From the NCBI RefSeq assembly GCF_010731715.1, contig NZ_AP022587.1:2480001-2544000 (forward strand): a stretch of DNA of 64,000 nucleotides, read 5' to 3'. Both the position numbers and the translations under genes were made by a program. Every line of letters begins with the position of its first letter. The first letter of the stretch is position 1. Source of the stretch: Mycobacterium stomatepiae (GTDB lineage: Bacteria; Actinomycetota; Actinomycetes; Mycobacteriales; Mycobacteriaceae). Positions 18,929 through 27,906 of this stretch are shown here, piece after piece. The notes below the pieces were generated by a model. That model did no database searches. It was not told the origin of the DNA and worked only from the letters and a program-made list of their open reading frames with translations.

Positions 18929-19807
18929 GTGTCTTGGATGAATGCGACAGATCCGCCACTGAGAGCTAACCATGATCCGTGGCGGTCGGTAGTGCGGCGC
19001 GACGGACTAAAACAGCTGGTCCAGCGAGTACTGCTGCCTGGTAGTGGAACCCTCGCTGGCTGGGTCGATCACACATGGGCGCTGTCGTGGTCTGAACCGG
19101 TGCCGGCTGCGCTGTCGGCCGTCATTGGCTCACCGTGTGTGCACCTCACGATCGAGGACGGTCCGCCGGGGGCTTTTCGACACGGGCACGAGCTGCCGGC
19201 TGCCCTGCTCCATGGTGTCGTCACCGAGCGATTCGCTACCGACCTGCCAGCTCCCGGATGGACGGTTGGACTGCGGCTGACACCCGGTGCCGCGTTTGAT
19301 CTGATAGGCGTTCCGGTAAGCACGTGGACTGGGCGGGTTTTGTCATGGAGCCAGGCTTGGCCGGGATGGGACTTGTCAGAAGTTCGTGCGGCTCAAGACA
19401 ATCACACTCGCGCCAAGGCGCTGGAAGCGGCCGCAATAGAGATGATCGGCAGCCGAAATCCTTCGCCCGGTGGGCATCGCGCACGGAGCGTTGTACGCCT
19501 TGCCGTGACCGATCGGACTGTGCATTCAGTAACCGATTTAGCGGCGCGCCTTTCCGTCTCGCGGCGAACACTGGAGCGGTTGTGCAACGACCACATCGGC
19601 GTTTCCCCGGGCTGGATACTACGGCGGGAGCGGATAATCCAAGTTCATCAACTATTTCGCGAGACAGACCTGACAGTCGGGGAGGCTGCCGACCTCCTAG
19701 GGTGGTGCGACCAGGCGCATCTAACCAATGCATACTCAAGGATCGCCGGTGTTACGCCGGCCCGCTTACAACAACACCTTCGCGCCGATCAAGCGAAGCT
19801 CCACTAG
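18929..19807 (+). CDS. AraC-family transcriptional regulator
   Basis: This protein of about 290 residues starts at GTG 18929 (ATG 18938 is an alternative three codons in). The N-terminal two-thirds is a sensor domain of the type with WVDHTWALSW and LTPGAAFDLIGVP. The C-terminal ~100 residues form the double helix-turn-helix: SVTDLAARLSVSRRTLERL and the second element with TVGEAADLLGWCDQAHLTNAYSRIAGVTPARLQQH. It is divergent from the VOC gene, which it may control. It could also act on other accessory genes; nothing in the sequence ties it to the biosynthetic operon. Confidence 0.85.
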   Translation: MSWMNATDPPLRANHDPWRSVVRRDGLKQLVQRVLLPGSGTLAGWVDHTWALSWSEPVPAALSAVIGSPCVHLTIEDGPPGAFRHGHELPAALLHGVVTERFATDLPAPGWTVGLRLTPGAAFDLIGVPVSTWTGRVLSWSQAWPGWDLSEVRAAQDNHTRAKALEAAAIEMIGSRNPSPGGHRARSVVRLAVTDRTVHSVTDLAARLSVSRRTLERLCNDHIGVSPGWILRRERIIQVHQLFRETDLTVGEAADLLGWCDQAHLTNAYSRIAGVTPARLQQHLRADQAKLH

Positions 19808-20088
19808 CTAAGTCGATTGACGTTCTCTCTGCACTTCCAAATGCCGGGATGCCTCGTTCCAGCTGGCGATCCCGACAGTAGCTAATGACGCTATCGCCGT
19901 AGGCCGACTGCCGCCGGAAATTTGCGCCGAACAACTCTGTCAGTAACCTCCGCGAGGGCGTATGTCTGCGGCCTTCAGATGAGACTCGTCAGCCGCGAGC
20001 TATTCTAGAGAATTACCGGACCTGATACAAACAAGCACTTTACATCCCGACCCTGGCGTTTCCGGATGATACACGGGATGGTCGAGGG

Positions 20089-20928
20089 TCAAACGTTGTG
20101 CGCCAGGTAGCGCATGAGGGATTCCCGGTGTATCCGGAGAGCGCCTCCACGTTCCCGGATTACAGCGCCATTATCGATAAAGTTACGAAGAAAAAGCCCA
20201 ATTCGTGAACGAGTAGTTCCCACCATGGAAGCAAATTCTTCTTGAGTGATTCGGAGCCGTAGATAAGAAAAATCCCCGGAGTGAGCAGCGATTGTGTTTG
20301 CAAGATCCAGAAGTATCGCTCCGAACCGGTACTCACAGTCAGCCGTCACAAAATCAATGATCATCTTCCGCTGGCTAATGATCCGACGCGATAAGTAACG
20401 AATGAAGTCCGCACGCCAGTCCTCGTCTTCTAAGTTGGCGTGCAATTGTGAGACACCAAAGCGGTACAGCCTAGTCCGCGTCATGGCAACCGCGAATTCA
20501 TACATAGATGGGCCCCCGAAGAACAGATCACCAATCAGGTCCCCTCGAGTGTATATTCCAAGTAGACAACTCTTTCCCTCCCGAGACGTCGCTACAATCT
20601 TGACAAAGCCTCGTTCGATACAATAGACCCATTGGTTTGAATTGTGCGTATTATAAATCATGTCGCCGCGATTGGCATCAATAACCACCGGCGGAACCGG
20701 GTCCGAATTAGCTAGATGAACTAGAGCAGCAACCGGAAATGAATCGCGTACGGCTACCCCCGGCTTTCCTGAGTACCTCATCTGGGCATCGGACACCCGA
20801 CATGACCGCGGGCCTGTTGCGTGTCCATGATGGTTAACTAGCCGGGCTGGCTCACGGTCGCATATCGCGTCGGTATGCGATTCAGTTGCCCCACTCATAT
20901 TTTTCCCAGTCATATTTTCCCCATTCAT
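20089..20928 (-). CDS. Crp/Fnr-family transcriptional regulator
   Basis: About 279 residues. A cyclic-nucleotide-binding-like barrel (GDMIYNTHNSNQWVYCIERGFVKIV, TRGDLIGDLFFGG) is followed by a long dimer helix and a winged helix (RITQEEFASMVGTTRSRIGLFLRNFIDNGAVI). The N-terminal ~75 residues are an extra, low-complexity leader with several closely spaced ATG codons, so the true start is uncertain; ATG 20928 overlaps the stop of the flavoprotein remnant by ATGA, and later in-frame ATGs exist. No FNR-type N-terminal cysteine cluster is seen, so it is not an obvious oxygen sensor. GC is clearly lower than in the right half of the window, which suggests transfer. A Crp-like palindrome lies 1.2 kb upstream at 22141-22156. 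It might regulate the biosynthetic cluster, but that is conjecture. Confidence 0.85.
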   Translation of the reverse strand: MNGENMTGKNMSGATESHTDAICDREPARLVNHHGHATGPRSCRVSDAQMRYSGKPGVAVRDSFPVAALVHLANSDPVPPVVIDANRGDMIYNTHNSNQWVYCIERGFVKIVATSREGKSCLLGIYTRGDLIGDLFFGGPSMYEFAVAMTRTRLYRFGVSQLHANLEDEDWRADFIRYLSRRIISQRKMIIDFVTADCEYRFGAILLDLANTIAAHSGDFSYLRLRITQEEFASMVGTTRSRIGLFLRNFIDNGAVIRERGGALRIHRESLMRYLAHNV

Positions 20929-21710
20929 ATTATCGGTCCACAGCAATACAGCGAAACGGACCAGAGCGTCGATTGCATGAATTCTGGGTCTTCAACTAAA
21001 TCCACAACAACATAATTCTCGCAAGAGGCACGTATCGCCATCGCGCACGATTGGGCAATTCTCGCTCTCGAAACCCATCCGATACTGGTTTCAAGTGTGA
21101 ATTCCTTATCCTTGTGTTGCAATACCGTAGCGGCAATCGGACGTCGTTCGGGCTCATAGGTTTCCAACAACAAGGTTTGGGAGACTTCGCCATTCTCGCC
21201 TTGTGCCAGCTTCCATCCCAGATTCACCCTATCGCCAATTCCAAGATTGAATCTCTCTCCTTCGGCCGGATTATGAATGCGGCCGGGATCGCCGGCCAGT
21301 AACGCGCTTCCGATCCGGAAGCGGCTGGCGATCCGGCTGGGGAAGCGAAAAATGGTCACCCAGTCGATATCTGACAATTGCGCATCGGCATCAAAGTAGA
21401 ACTCAAACCGGCACCGAAGATGACTGCCGTCAATTAGCGAAAGAAACCCAACAAACCCCATCATTACGTCGGCAAGCAACCCGCACTGCAAATAGTTCTG
21501 ACCACCGAACTCGGTGTCAAGTAGTCGACTAACGGTACTGCTCGCCCTGTCCGCGCCGATCAGCCAGCCGGTGAATAGCATTTTGCCTCCTGCGCCGCTG
21601 CGTACCAGGACACGAACGCCAGCGCACTCTTCGACCGGATCCACAAGGGAGCAACGCCATTCGATATCGACGCCGTACCGCCCGAGCGCGGCGATGAGTA
21701 GGCGTTCGGT
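20925..21710 (-). pseudogene. Remnant of a PHBH-type FAD-dependent aromatic monooxygenase
   Basis: The C-terminal part of a flavoprotein hydroxylase is readable: TERLLIAALGRYGVDIEW at the truncated start, GWLIGADRASSTVSRLL, and the FAD-ribityl motif LLAGDPGRIHNPAEGERFNLGIGDRVNLGWKLA, degenerated from the usual GDAAH...P.GGQGMN..IQDA.NL. The N-terminal GxGxxG nucleotide-binding half is missing: an in-frame TAG at 21711-21713 stops the frame just upstream. The tail (LYCCGPII) ends by overlapping the Crp/Fnr start. The first plausible internal ATG (21644) would give 239 residues without a dinucleotide fold, so it is unlikely to be functional. It may once have been a tailoring enzyme of the adjacent cluster. 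Confidence 0.72.
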
Positions 21711-21713
21711 CTA

Positions 21714-22080
21714 AGATTGCTGCAGAGACAGCGCAAAAGAATGTCGGATCCATCTCTACATCTCTGCACCGAAGATCTCCTGTCATGAGTAGGAGGCGCT
21801 GCCGGGAACCGCTTTATCGACAGTGGCGGGGCCCATTCCTCGTCGGTGCGCACAAACTAAGGCCGACATCGTCGACATACCGGGCCCGCCCTGCGAGCAA
21901 AATCCCTCACCTTTCCGGGACTGCCGCCTTCGACAAGGCGTCTGCACACCACGGCAAGTCCGTTTGGCCGGTCGCGCCCGTTGCGTAGGAGGCTCGTTGG
22001 TCCTCGCGCTCTGATCGCTCCATCGGTCCACGCGCGGGTCAGCGTTCGCGATGTCGGCTTCGGCAAACTTATATACGAAA
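21714..22080. other. Non-coding or decayed stretch
   Basis: I see no credible gene here. Short frames on both strands lack family motifs and ribosome-binding sites. Base composition shifts from GC-rich to AT-rich towards 22080. Confidence 0.5.
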
Positions 22081-22156
22081 TGAAGGCTCATATATGATTC
22101 TCATAATCAAATGTAACATCGGCTCTCATATATAGGTCAACGTGACATAGATCACA
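22081..22156. promoter_or_regulatory. AT-rich segment with a Crp-like palindrome
   Basis: The segment has unusually low GC for this genome, with two similar blocks (GGCTCATATATGA near 22086 and GGCTCTCATATATAGG near 22122) and, at 22141-22156, CGTGA-N6-TCACA, matching the Crp half-site consensus TGTGA-N6-TCACA at nine of ten positions. This is a likely operator for a Crp/Fnr-type regulator; such a regulator is encoded at 20089-20928. Which promoter it serves is unclear: the decayed flavoprotein gene to the left or a tiny frame at 22246 to the right. Confidence 0.5.
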
Positions 22157-22245
22157 CCAACTTGCCTAGGCCCGATCGCTAAACCGTTGGCAACTAACCG
22201 ATTTGATCAGATCAGTGCGATTCCTCGCTTCTCTTGTTAGAACAG

Positions 22246-22350
22246 ATGAACGCATTCCAGCGAGCTCTGCTAGCCGTCGCCATCCAACCGACCCTGTTCT
22301 TCGTCGTAGCTCTAGCTACCATCGCGCTATGCCACGATGCGACCCCATGA
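22246..22350 (+). CDS. Possible tiny membrane peptide (34 residues)
   Basis: ATG 22246 opens a 34-codon frame (plus stop) with a hydrophobic core AVAIQPTLFFVVALATIAL preceded by MNAFQR, which would fit a single membrane helix. There is no clear Shine-Dalgarno sequence. It lies about 90 bases downstream of the Crp-like palindrome. It could be chance within decayed DNA; I list it only because it is too short for usual gene callers. Confidence 0.2.
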   Translation: MNAFQRALLAVAIQPTLFFVVALATIALCHDATP

Positions 22351-22980
22351 CGACCGCACACGCGTAGAAGAGGGGACAGCGAACTGGTGGCGCTGCTCGG
22401 TGCCGCACACATACGTGGTCTGATCAGTTCCACTCCGGCGCAGTTGGAAGGCTAGCCCAACTCGGGTGCTCAATGGCGATCGATCTGGCGCGACACGGCC
22501 TGTTAACCATCCGAGAAGGTGCTTGGATCCCGAAATCATCTGCGCAGAAACACTGTCGTCCCCGATTCCCCGCGTGAAGTCGCCATCTTGCGCGAGTGCA
22601 CGATATCCCCCAGCGTGGGCGCGATGGATACTGAACGACGTCCTTGATGCATTTACGTGTCGCGGCCTTGCGGAGCACGGGGCGTCAGAAGTGGCAACCG
22701 ACTCTAGCGATTGGACGGCAGGAGTGGGCTACCGCCATAGCGTGCTCGACAGCAATGTCGAGCGCGTTGTGCGGCAAGAACTTCGGTTGAGATTCGTCGA
22801 CCCCCACGAGGGTTTCGCAGCGGGACCCCTCAAACCCTCCATGTGAACCCCAAACCAAACCAGGCACCGCTGCCCTACGCATCCTGCGCGCACTCCCCTG
22901 GAAGCTCGACTCAACGGGCGAAACGTACCTCGCGCTCACGGTTGACGACGCGCTATCTTCCGGTTGGACGCCTAGCAGCC
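22351..22980. other. Stretch without a recognisable gene
   Basis: Several overlapping frames exist on both strands (the longest on plus is about 126 codons from 22466), but none has a convincing start, domain motif or codon pattern. It is best regarded as degraded sequence between the flavoprotein remnant and the integrase/excisionase fragments. Confidence 0.45.
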
Positions 22981-23169
22981 TTATAGCGCATCTTTCGCAG
23001 CGCCCAGACGGTGTTCGTTATCCGGCGCGGGTACTGGCTCGACGTCTCGCAGAACTCCCCGAGCCGTGAGCCGGTATGCGGCGGCGCGGCTAATACCTAG
23101 CAAAGTTGCTGCACGAGGGACCGTAAGCAATAGAGGAATGTCGTTAAATACGTTGTCGTGCGATGTAAC
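22981..23169 (-). pseudogene. Excisionase-like helix-turn-helix fragment
   Basis: The minus frame ending at TAA 22981-22983 encodes LLLTVPRAATLLGISRAAAYRLTARGVL, the compact winged-helix pattern of excisionase/HTH_17 proteins that sit beside integrases in actinobacterial integrative elements. A strong AAAGGAGG lies upstream near 23170, but a TGA interrupts the frame there and no start codon follows in this frame at useful spacing, so the gene is probably broken or uses an unusual start. It is divergent from, and about 100 bases from, the recombinase remnant. Confidence 0.55.
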
Positions 23170-23272
23170 TCACCTCCTTTCTGTTGGATCTGTGGACGTT
23201 TGTTGTTCCTTCAGCGCTCCCTGAGGGCTGCAGCGCGGGCAGAAGGCAGCTGCTTCGGTTCCGTCCGACACG

Positions 23273-23799
23273 GTGACTGTGATGGTGCGTGATTGCGGGT
23301 CCTCGCATCACCGCACCAAGGCGCAGTCAAGGGGGTTCGTCTGGGCCAAGGACAAAGCAGGCGACAAAACCAAGAACTCCGACCAGACAATCTCGATCGA
23401 TCGCGGCAAGGTTGCAGCGTTACACGAATGGCGCAGAGCCCAGAACCGCGAGCGTGAGTTCTTCGCGCCGACTACGACTCCGGCGATTATGTCTTCACCT
23501 TCGAGGACGAGCGCCCACCGCACCCCGACACCATCAGACAACGTTTCGACCGTCTCGCGGCAGCCGCAGGACTATCGCGGATCACCTTCCACGATCTGCG
23601 GCACTCCTACGCGACCGGCGCGCTTAAAGCCACCATAAGCCCGAAGGTGATAAGCGAGCGCATCGGCCATCCTAACGTTGGATTCTTCCCGCAGACCTAT
23701 GCGCATGTTCTGCGAAAGGATGACCGCGACGCCGCAGAGCGGGCGGCCGCATTCCTCATCGGCAACGGACGGCATCCGACCGACGAATACGACTCCTAG
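23273..23799 (+). pseudogene. Frameshifted tyrosine recombinase (integrase) C-terminal remnant
   Basis: Two adjacent frames together give the C-terminal half of a phage-type integrase. The first (from 23273) carries DKTKNSDQTISIDRGKVAAL and HEWRRAQNREREF; near 23460 the reading must change frame to continue as LRADYDSGDYVFTFEDERP. The second frame holds the catalytic box HDLRHSYATGAL, the later His region SERIGHPNV and the nucleophile Tyr in FFPQTYAHV, ending at TAG 23797-23799. The N-terminal DNA-binding half and the first catalytic Arg region are missing. With the excisionase fragment it marks an old integrative element. The nearest tRNA is the initiator tRNA at 27907-27980. Confidence 0.8.
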
Positions 23800-23812
23800 A
23801 TAGCCCCCGGAG

Positions 23813-23944
23813 GATTGGCCAGCGGAGTGATGCGTCCCGGCGACGAGGTGGTGGTGCTCCCGGTCGGCAAGATCAGCCGGATCACCGCGATCGAGGGCCC
23901 GAACGGTCCTGTGGAGGAAGCGTTTCCGCCGATGGCCAGGGTCC
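23813..23944 (+). pseudogene. Fragment resembling CysN (sulfate adenylyltransferase GTPase) domain 2
   Basis: The plus frame encodes LASGVMRPGDEVVVLPVGKI followed by ITAIEGPNGPVEEAFPPMA, which matches the EF-Tu-like second domain of CysN/CysNC, where the usual text is VASG.LRPGDEVVVLP. No GTPase domain precedes it and a stop follows about 14 codons later. It starts right after the recombinase stop. It is a fragment carried or left behind by recombination; a chance match is possible but the run of identical motif residues makes that less likely. Confidence 0.5.
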
Positions 23945-24955
23945 GGCGCTGCTCTCGCACCTCGAAGAGGTCCCGCTGAGCAGGGCTGAGCCGGCGACGA
24001 GCAGGACTGCGAGGCCCCCCCAAATCGGCGCATTACCGAACAGTACAACGGTGAAGGTCCAACGGAAGAGAAGCTCTCTAATACTTTAGAGATTTGCATT
24101 GCCATCGGTTTGGCGCGAGTGCCACCGGCCCGAACCGGCCATCGCGATAGCGAGTGAGGCCAGCGGGTAGGCCGCAGACTTCGCCGGCACAATCGTCGAC
24201 CTCATGCTGGGCGACCGCACTCCCACTCGCTTATCGACTTCTACACCCCTCGCTATTTCCGGTACCACGCTGCGCCGCAATCGCTTTCACTGTCCTGTCT
24301 AAATAGATCTCGCGGCTTTCGCCTCAGACCTGGCGATTGGCCGACCGCCTGGCGTTCCGGAGCGGGGGTCCCGATGCCGGTAGCACTTGTTTACCGGCAA
24401 GCGTCAATAACGCGTACTACATCTTCTCGTAACCACGTAGCTGACGTGACCCTCAGGGGCACCGGTTCAAGCTCGCTCGTTGGTTATCGAGCACGAAACG
24501 CGTTGCAAAAGCGATTATTTCAATGCAAGCGTTAGATCCGTCGATAAACGGCGATTCGTCACCGTGACGGTTGAACGCCTAATGCGGTTGCACGCCAGCA
24601 TCATCCAGTCCATGAAACAGTCTGTTCGGTCGGCTTGTGCACCGACGATATTTTGGTGCCGACGTGGCGGTGCCCGGTCGGCTTCGCGGGCAAAGGGGGC
24701 GCGGTAGTCGGCATCAGCCGATATGTGTGCCGACAACGTTCGAACAGGCCTTCCGCCAACGTATCCCGGTGATGCTTACCGGCCCCCTACCGGCGGGCTG
24801 GTTCGCCGGGTTGCGCAATAGAGCGTGCAGGTAAATCACCCCCGCCAGAGCCGGTCACCAAGTCCGTGAATTTGGTAGCGTGCGCATTGTTGACCAGCCC
24901 CTGTCCGATCCCGCCCCATCCGCTGCAGCGCATCGTGTGCAATATGGCGGCATCG
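23945..24955. other. About 1 kb without a recognisable gene
   Basis: I find no frame with family motifs or a credible start and ribosome-binding site. The stretch lies between the recombinase/cysN debris and the first copy of a 23-base direct repeat, and is probably degraded mobile DNA. Confidence 0.5.
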
Positions 24956-24978
24956 AATATGGCGGGTTTCCAGTAAAC
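24956..24978 (+). repeat. 23-base direct repeat, copy 1
   Basis: The 23 bases recur at 26583-26605 in the same orientation with two differences; the shared core is AATATGGCGGGTT followed by ...GTAAAC. The two copies bracket the GntR-regulator/hydroxylase pair. They could be recombination scars, regulator sites or remains of attachment sites. Confidence 0.55.
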
Positions 24979-25029
24979 GCCGCTAGCAGCCCGCCATGCC
25001 GTGGCCGCCAGCATGACCCGAGTCATAAA

Positions 25030-25040
25030 TGGTCTGACCA
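25030..25040. promoter_or_regulatory. FadR/GntR-type operator TGGTCTGACCA
   Basis: The palindrome TGGT-N3-ACCA lies 26 bases upstream of the GntR-family start at 25066. TGGT...ACCA is the known core recognised by FadR/PdhR-type GntR proteins, so this is the likely autoregulatory operator of the adjacent two-gene unit. Confidence 0.65.
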
Positions 25041-25065
25041 CTTGACGTCTGGCCAATTATCCGGC

Positions 25066-25812
25066 ATGTTGGGCCGTATGGCTCTGCGACCCGTGACTCG
25101 ACAGTCGATACCCGAGGGTGTCTTCGAACAGATCATGTCTGATGTTCTCAGCGGTGAGATGGCGCCCGGAGAGCTGCTGCCCAGTGAGCGCAGGCTCGCG
25201 GAGGTGCTGGGTGTGTCCCGGCCGGCGGTTCGTGAGGCGCTCAAACGCCTCATCGCTGCCGGCCTGGTCGAGGTTCGGCAAGGGGATGCCACGACTGTGC
25301 GGGACTATCGCCGTCACGCAGGGCTGGACCTGCTGCCTCGCTTGTTGCTCCGCGGTGGCGATCGCGCTGACGAGCTGGATCTTGAGGTGGTGCGCAGCAT
25401 TTTGGAGACCCGGCTGCACAACGGACCCAAAGTTGCGGAGCTGGCTGCGGAACGCGGGAGCCCGGACGCGGCCGGCCTGATCGACGGCGCCGTGGGTGCG
25501 CTGGCCGCCGAAGAGGATCCAGTGGAACGTCAGCGCGCCGCGCTGACGTTCTGGGACCACGTCGTCGATGCCGCCGACTCCATCGTCTTCCGCCTAATGT
25601 TTAACACCCTTCGCGCCACCTACGAGCCGGCGCTGCCGGCCCTTGCCACGGTGATGGCCGCCGAGGTCAGTCACCCGGAGCGGTACCGGGAGGTCGCGCG
25701 GATGATCGCCGCCGGTGATCCCGCGGGCGCGAAGCGTGCCGCGACCGAACTGCTCGAGCCGGCCACCCACGGCCTGCTCACCGCCCTGTCTGACTGGGAT
25801 GAACTGCGATGA
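25066..25812 (+). CDS. GntR-family (FadR/FCD subgroup) transcriptional regulator
   Basis: About 248 residues from ATG 25066 (ATG 25078 is an alternative). The N-terminal winged helix reads [36 protein letters not shown]; the C-terminal ~150 residues are an all-helical FCD-like ligand domain. The TGGTCTGACCA palindrome upstream supports autoregulation. Its stop overlaps the start of the hydroxylase gene (ATGA at 25809-25812), so the two are translationally coupled. FadR-type ligands are often acyl-CoAs or organic acids; with a lipid hydroxylase as partner, a fatty or isoprenoid effector is a reasonable guess. Confidence 0.88.
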   Translation: MLGRMALRPVTRQSIPEGVFEQIMSDVLSGEMAPGELLPSERRLAEVLGVSRPAVREALKRLIAAGLVEVRQGDATTVRDYRRHAGLDLLPRLLLRGGDRADELDLEVVRSILETRLHNGPKVAELAAERGSPDAAGLIDGAVGALAAEEDPVERQRAALTFWDHVVDAADSIVFRLMFNTLRATYEPALPALATVMAAEVSHPERYREVARMIAAGDPAGAKRAATELLEPATHGLLTALSDWDELR

Positions 25813-26477
25813 CGACACAGGTACGCGGCAACTTCACGTTGTCCGAGGCCGGCCGGGAGTTTTGGCGCCACCCTTCCCCCTTGGTCATCGCGCTGGCGTT
25901 CGCCGGGGCGCTCACGGCCCGCGTCGGCGACTGGCGACTCAGCGACGCCGTCCTGCCGGCACTCATGGTCGCCGCTTTTCCGATTTTCGAGTGGAGCATC
26001 CACGTCGCCATCCTGCACTGGCGGCCGCGCAGCCTTGGCCGCTTCGCCGTGGATCCTTTGTTGGCGCGCAAGCATCGCGAGCATCACTGCGATCCGCGGC
26101 AAATCGAGCTCATCTTCATCCCGTGGCAGACGCTGGTCTGGGTGATCCCGATGGCCGTCGCCATAGCGTTGACGGCATTCCCCCGACTCGGCCTCGGACT
26201 GACGTACCTGGTCTCGTTGACCGCACTCGGACTGGTCTACGAGTGGACGCATTACCTCATCCACACCGACTACAAGGCGAAAACTGGTGTGTACCGGTCG
26301 ATTTGGCGTAATCACCGACGGCACCACTTCAAGAACGAACATTACTGGTTCACCGTCACCTCCACCGGAACTGCGGACCGGCTGCTCGGAACGTACCCGA
26401 ATCAGTCGACGGTACCGACCTCGCCGACAGCCAAGGATCTGCATGGCTGCACCGCAGGCCGTGTGGTCGCTGATTAG
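25809..26477 (+). CDS. Fatty-acid-hydroxylase/sterol-desaturase superfamily membrane protein
   Basis: A 222-residue integral membrane protein with several hydrophobic helices and the di-iron histidine clusters of the superfamily: HVAILH, HREHH, HYLIH and [13 protein letters not shown]. Members hydroxylate fatty acids, carotenoids or sterol-like lipids using O2. Three to four membrane segments are apparent (around residues 20-60 and 95-140). It is coupled to the upstream GntR regulator, which probably controls it. The pair is flanked by 23-base direct repeats, which suggests it moved as a unit. The exact lipid substrate cannot be read from the sequence. Confidence 0.82.
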   Translation: MTTQVRGNFTLSEAGREFWRHPSPLVIALAFAGALTARVGDWRLSDAVLPALMVAAFPIFEWSIHVAILHWRPRSLGRFAVDPLLARKHREHHCDPRQIELIFIPWQTLVWVIPMAVAIALTAFPRLGLGLTYLVSLTALGLVYEWTHYLIHTDYKAKTGVYRSIWRNHRRHHFKNEHYWFTVTSTGTADRLLGTYPNQSTVPTSPTAKDLHGCTAGRVVAD

Positions 26478-27029
26478 TGATGTGACGCAAGCCAAGGGTG
26501 CATCGCAAACCGTGAGCGGCGCGATCGGGGAGCGAGGTGACGTTTCCGCGGCGACCACATGAGCAGGAGCACGGCGAATTCAAATATGGCGGGTTACCGG
26601 TAAACTGGGCTGTATTATCAAATGTGCTGTTGCACAACCCTATTCATCTATTTTGGATTGATGGCCACCGCGAACCGTCTTTTATGGTTAATCCGCGGCC
26701 GTTGACCGGCGACGCTGTTGGCTCCTGTCCCCTGCCATGGCGCGGTAGCCCTCCCACACCCCTGGAGTACTGGGGCTTCCATGAAGTGATCACCCGGAAT
26801 CGCGTGTTGCTGACACGCAGCGATCGGGTTACCGATGCGGTGCGCTAGCCGAGCAAGGACGCGGCGCGGGAGCTCGGAGCCACCTGTTGGTTCCGACGGC
26901 GGCGGCCTTGGCTTGGCCGTTGCCGCGTGCGGTGACGGGTTGGTCGTCAGCCACGTTGTAAGTGCCGGAAGGCGCTTCGAGTGCGGCGCCGCGCTGACGG
27001 CATCGGCGACGTGGATCGAGGAGGCGTAG
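26478..27029. other. Stretch without a recognisable gene
   Basis: It contains the second direct-repeat copy but no convincing gene. Short plus frames around 26537-26850 lack motifs. A stop at 27027-27029 precedes the readable part of the transposase remnant. Confidence 0.5.
26583..26605 (+). repeat. 23-base direct repeat, copy 2
   Basis: Second copy of the repeat at 24956-24978, differing at two positions. It starts 105 bases after the stop of the hydroxylase gene. Confidence 0.55.
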
Positions 27030-27842
27030 CTGTCAGAGCGGCGCCTGAGCGTGTCGGTCAACACCATTCACCGCCACCTGCGCGCCGCAGGCAAAGTGAC
27101 ACCCACACCACAGCGACGTCCCAAGTCCTCCTACATCCGCTTTGCCGCCGAACAGCCCAACGAGCGCCGGCAGGCCGACTTCACCCACTGGTGGCTGGCC
27201 GACCACACCCACGTCGATGGCAGAATTCCGCAAAGCCATTGCCATTCATGGCGTTCCAGCCTCCACATTGACCGACAACGGCATGGTCTTCACCACCCGC
27301 CTATCCGGAGGCAAAGGCGGACGCAACGGTTTTGAAAACGAACTACGCCGCCTCGCCGTCACCCAGATCAACTCCACCCCCAACCACCCCACCACCTGCG
27401 GGAAAGTCGAAAGATTCCATCAGACCCTCAAAAAAATGGCTCACCCATCAACCCCGCCCCACAACCCTGGCCCAACTGCAAAACCAGCTCGACGCCTTCG
27501 TCGAGGCCTACAACCACCGCCGCCCACACCGCGCCCTGGCCCACCACACCACCCCAGCAGTCGCCTACACCGCCCGCCCCAAAGCCGACCCAGCAAACCG
27601 CACCGACAGCCACAACCGCGTCCGCCGCGACCGCATCGACCAAGCCGGCGTCATCACCCTGCGCGTCAACGGACGCCTGCACCACATCGGCGTCGGACGA
27701 ACCTACACGGGCACCCGAGTCCTGGTCCTCGTCCAAGACCTACACATCAGAATCATCCACGCCAGCACCGGACAACTCCTCCGCGAGCTAACCCTCAACC
27801 CCGCAACCGACTACCAACCCACCGGCGCCCCAAAGGCCCCAC
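27030..27842 (+). mobile_element. Degenerate IS481-family transposase
   Basis: Three successive frames give pieces of an IS481-type DDE integrase. Frame one: SVNTIHRHLRAAGKV, RPKSSYIRFAAEQPNERRQADFTHWWLAD. Then an internal deletion and frame change at about 27220, after which FRKAIAIHGVPASTLTDNGMVF continues to NHPTTCGKVERFHQTLKK, carrying the second Asp and the Glu. A second shift occurs at a run of seven A near 27427-27434, leading to AQLQNQLDAFVEAYNHRRPHRAL and VNGRLHHIGVGRTYTGTRV. The region around the first catalytic Asp is damaged. Terminal inverted repeats were not identified. The element is dead as written, although a slippery A7 alone could be tolerated. Confidence 0.8.
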
Positions 27843-27843
27843 A

Positions 27844-27875
27844 AAGAAAAAGGCCTGAACCTAACGCAGGTTCAG
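27844..27875 (-). terminator. Rho-independent terminator of the tRNA-fMet gene
   Basis: Read on the minus strand, the arms CTGAACCT and AGGTTCAG (68-75 and 55-62 of the 278xx block) enclose a five-base loop and are followed by CCTTTTT. It lies 32 bases beyond the tRNA 3' end. A second small hairpin (GATGTC/GACATC) sits between, at 27885-27900. Confidence 0.75.
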
Positions 27876-27906
27876 ACCTATTCCGATGTCCTGAGACATC
27901 ACATAG

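Noticed and set aside
24430..24510. tRNA-like GGTTCAAGCTC segment
   Set aside because: No cloverleaf can be drawn around it: acceptor and anticodon stems are missing.
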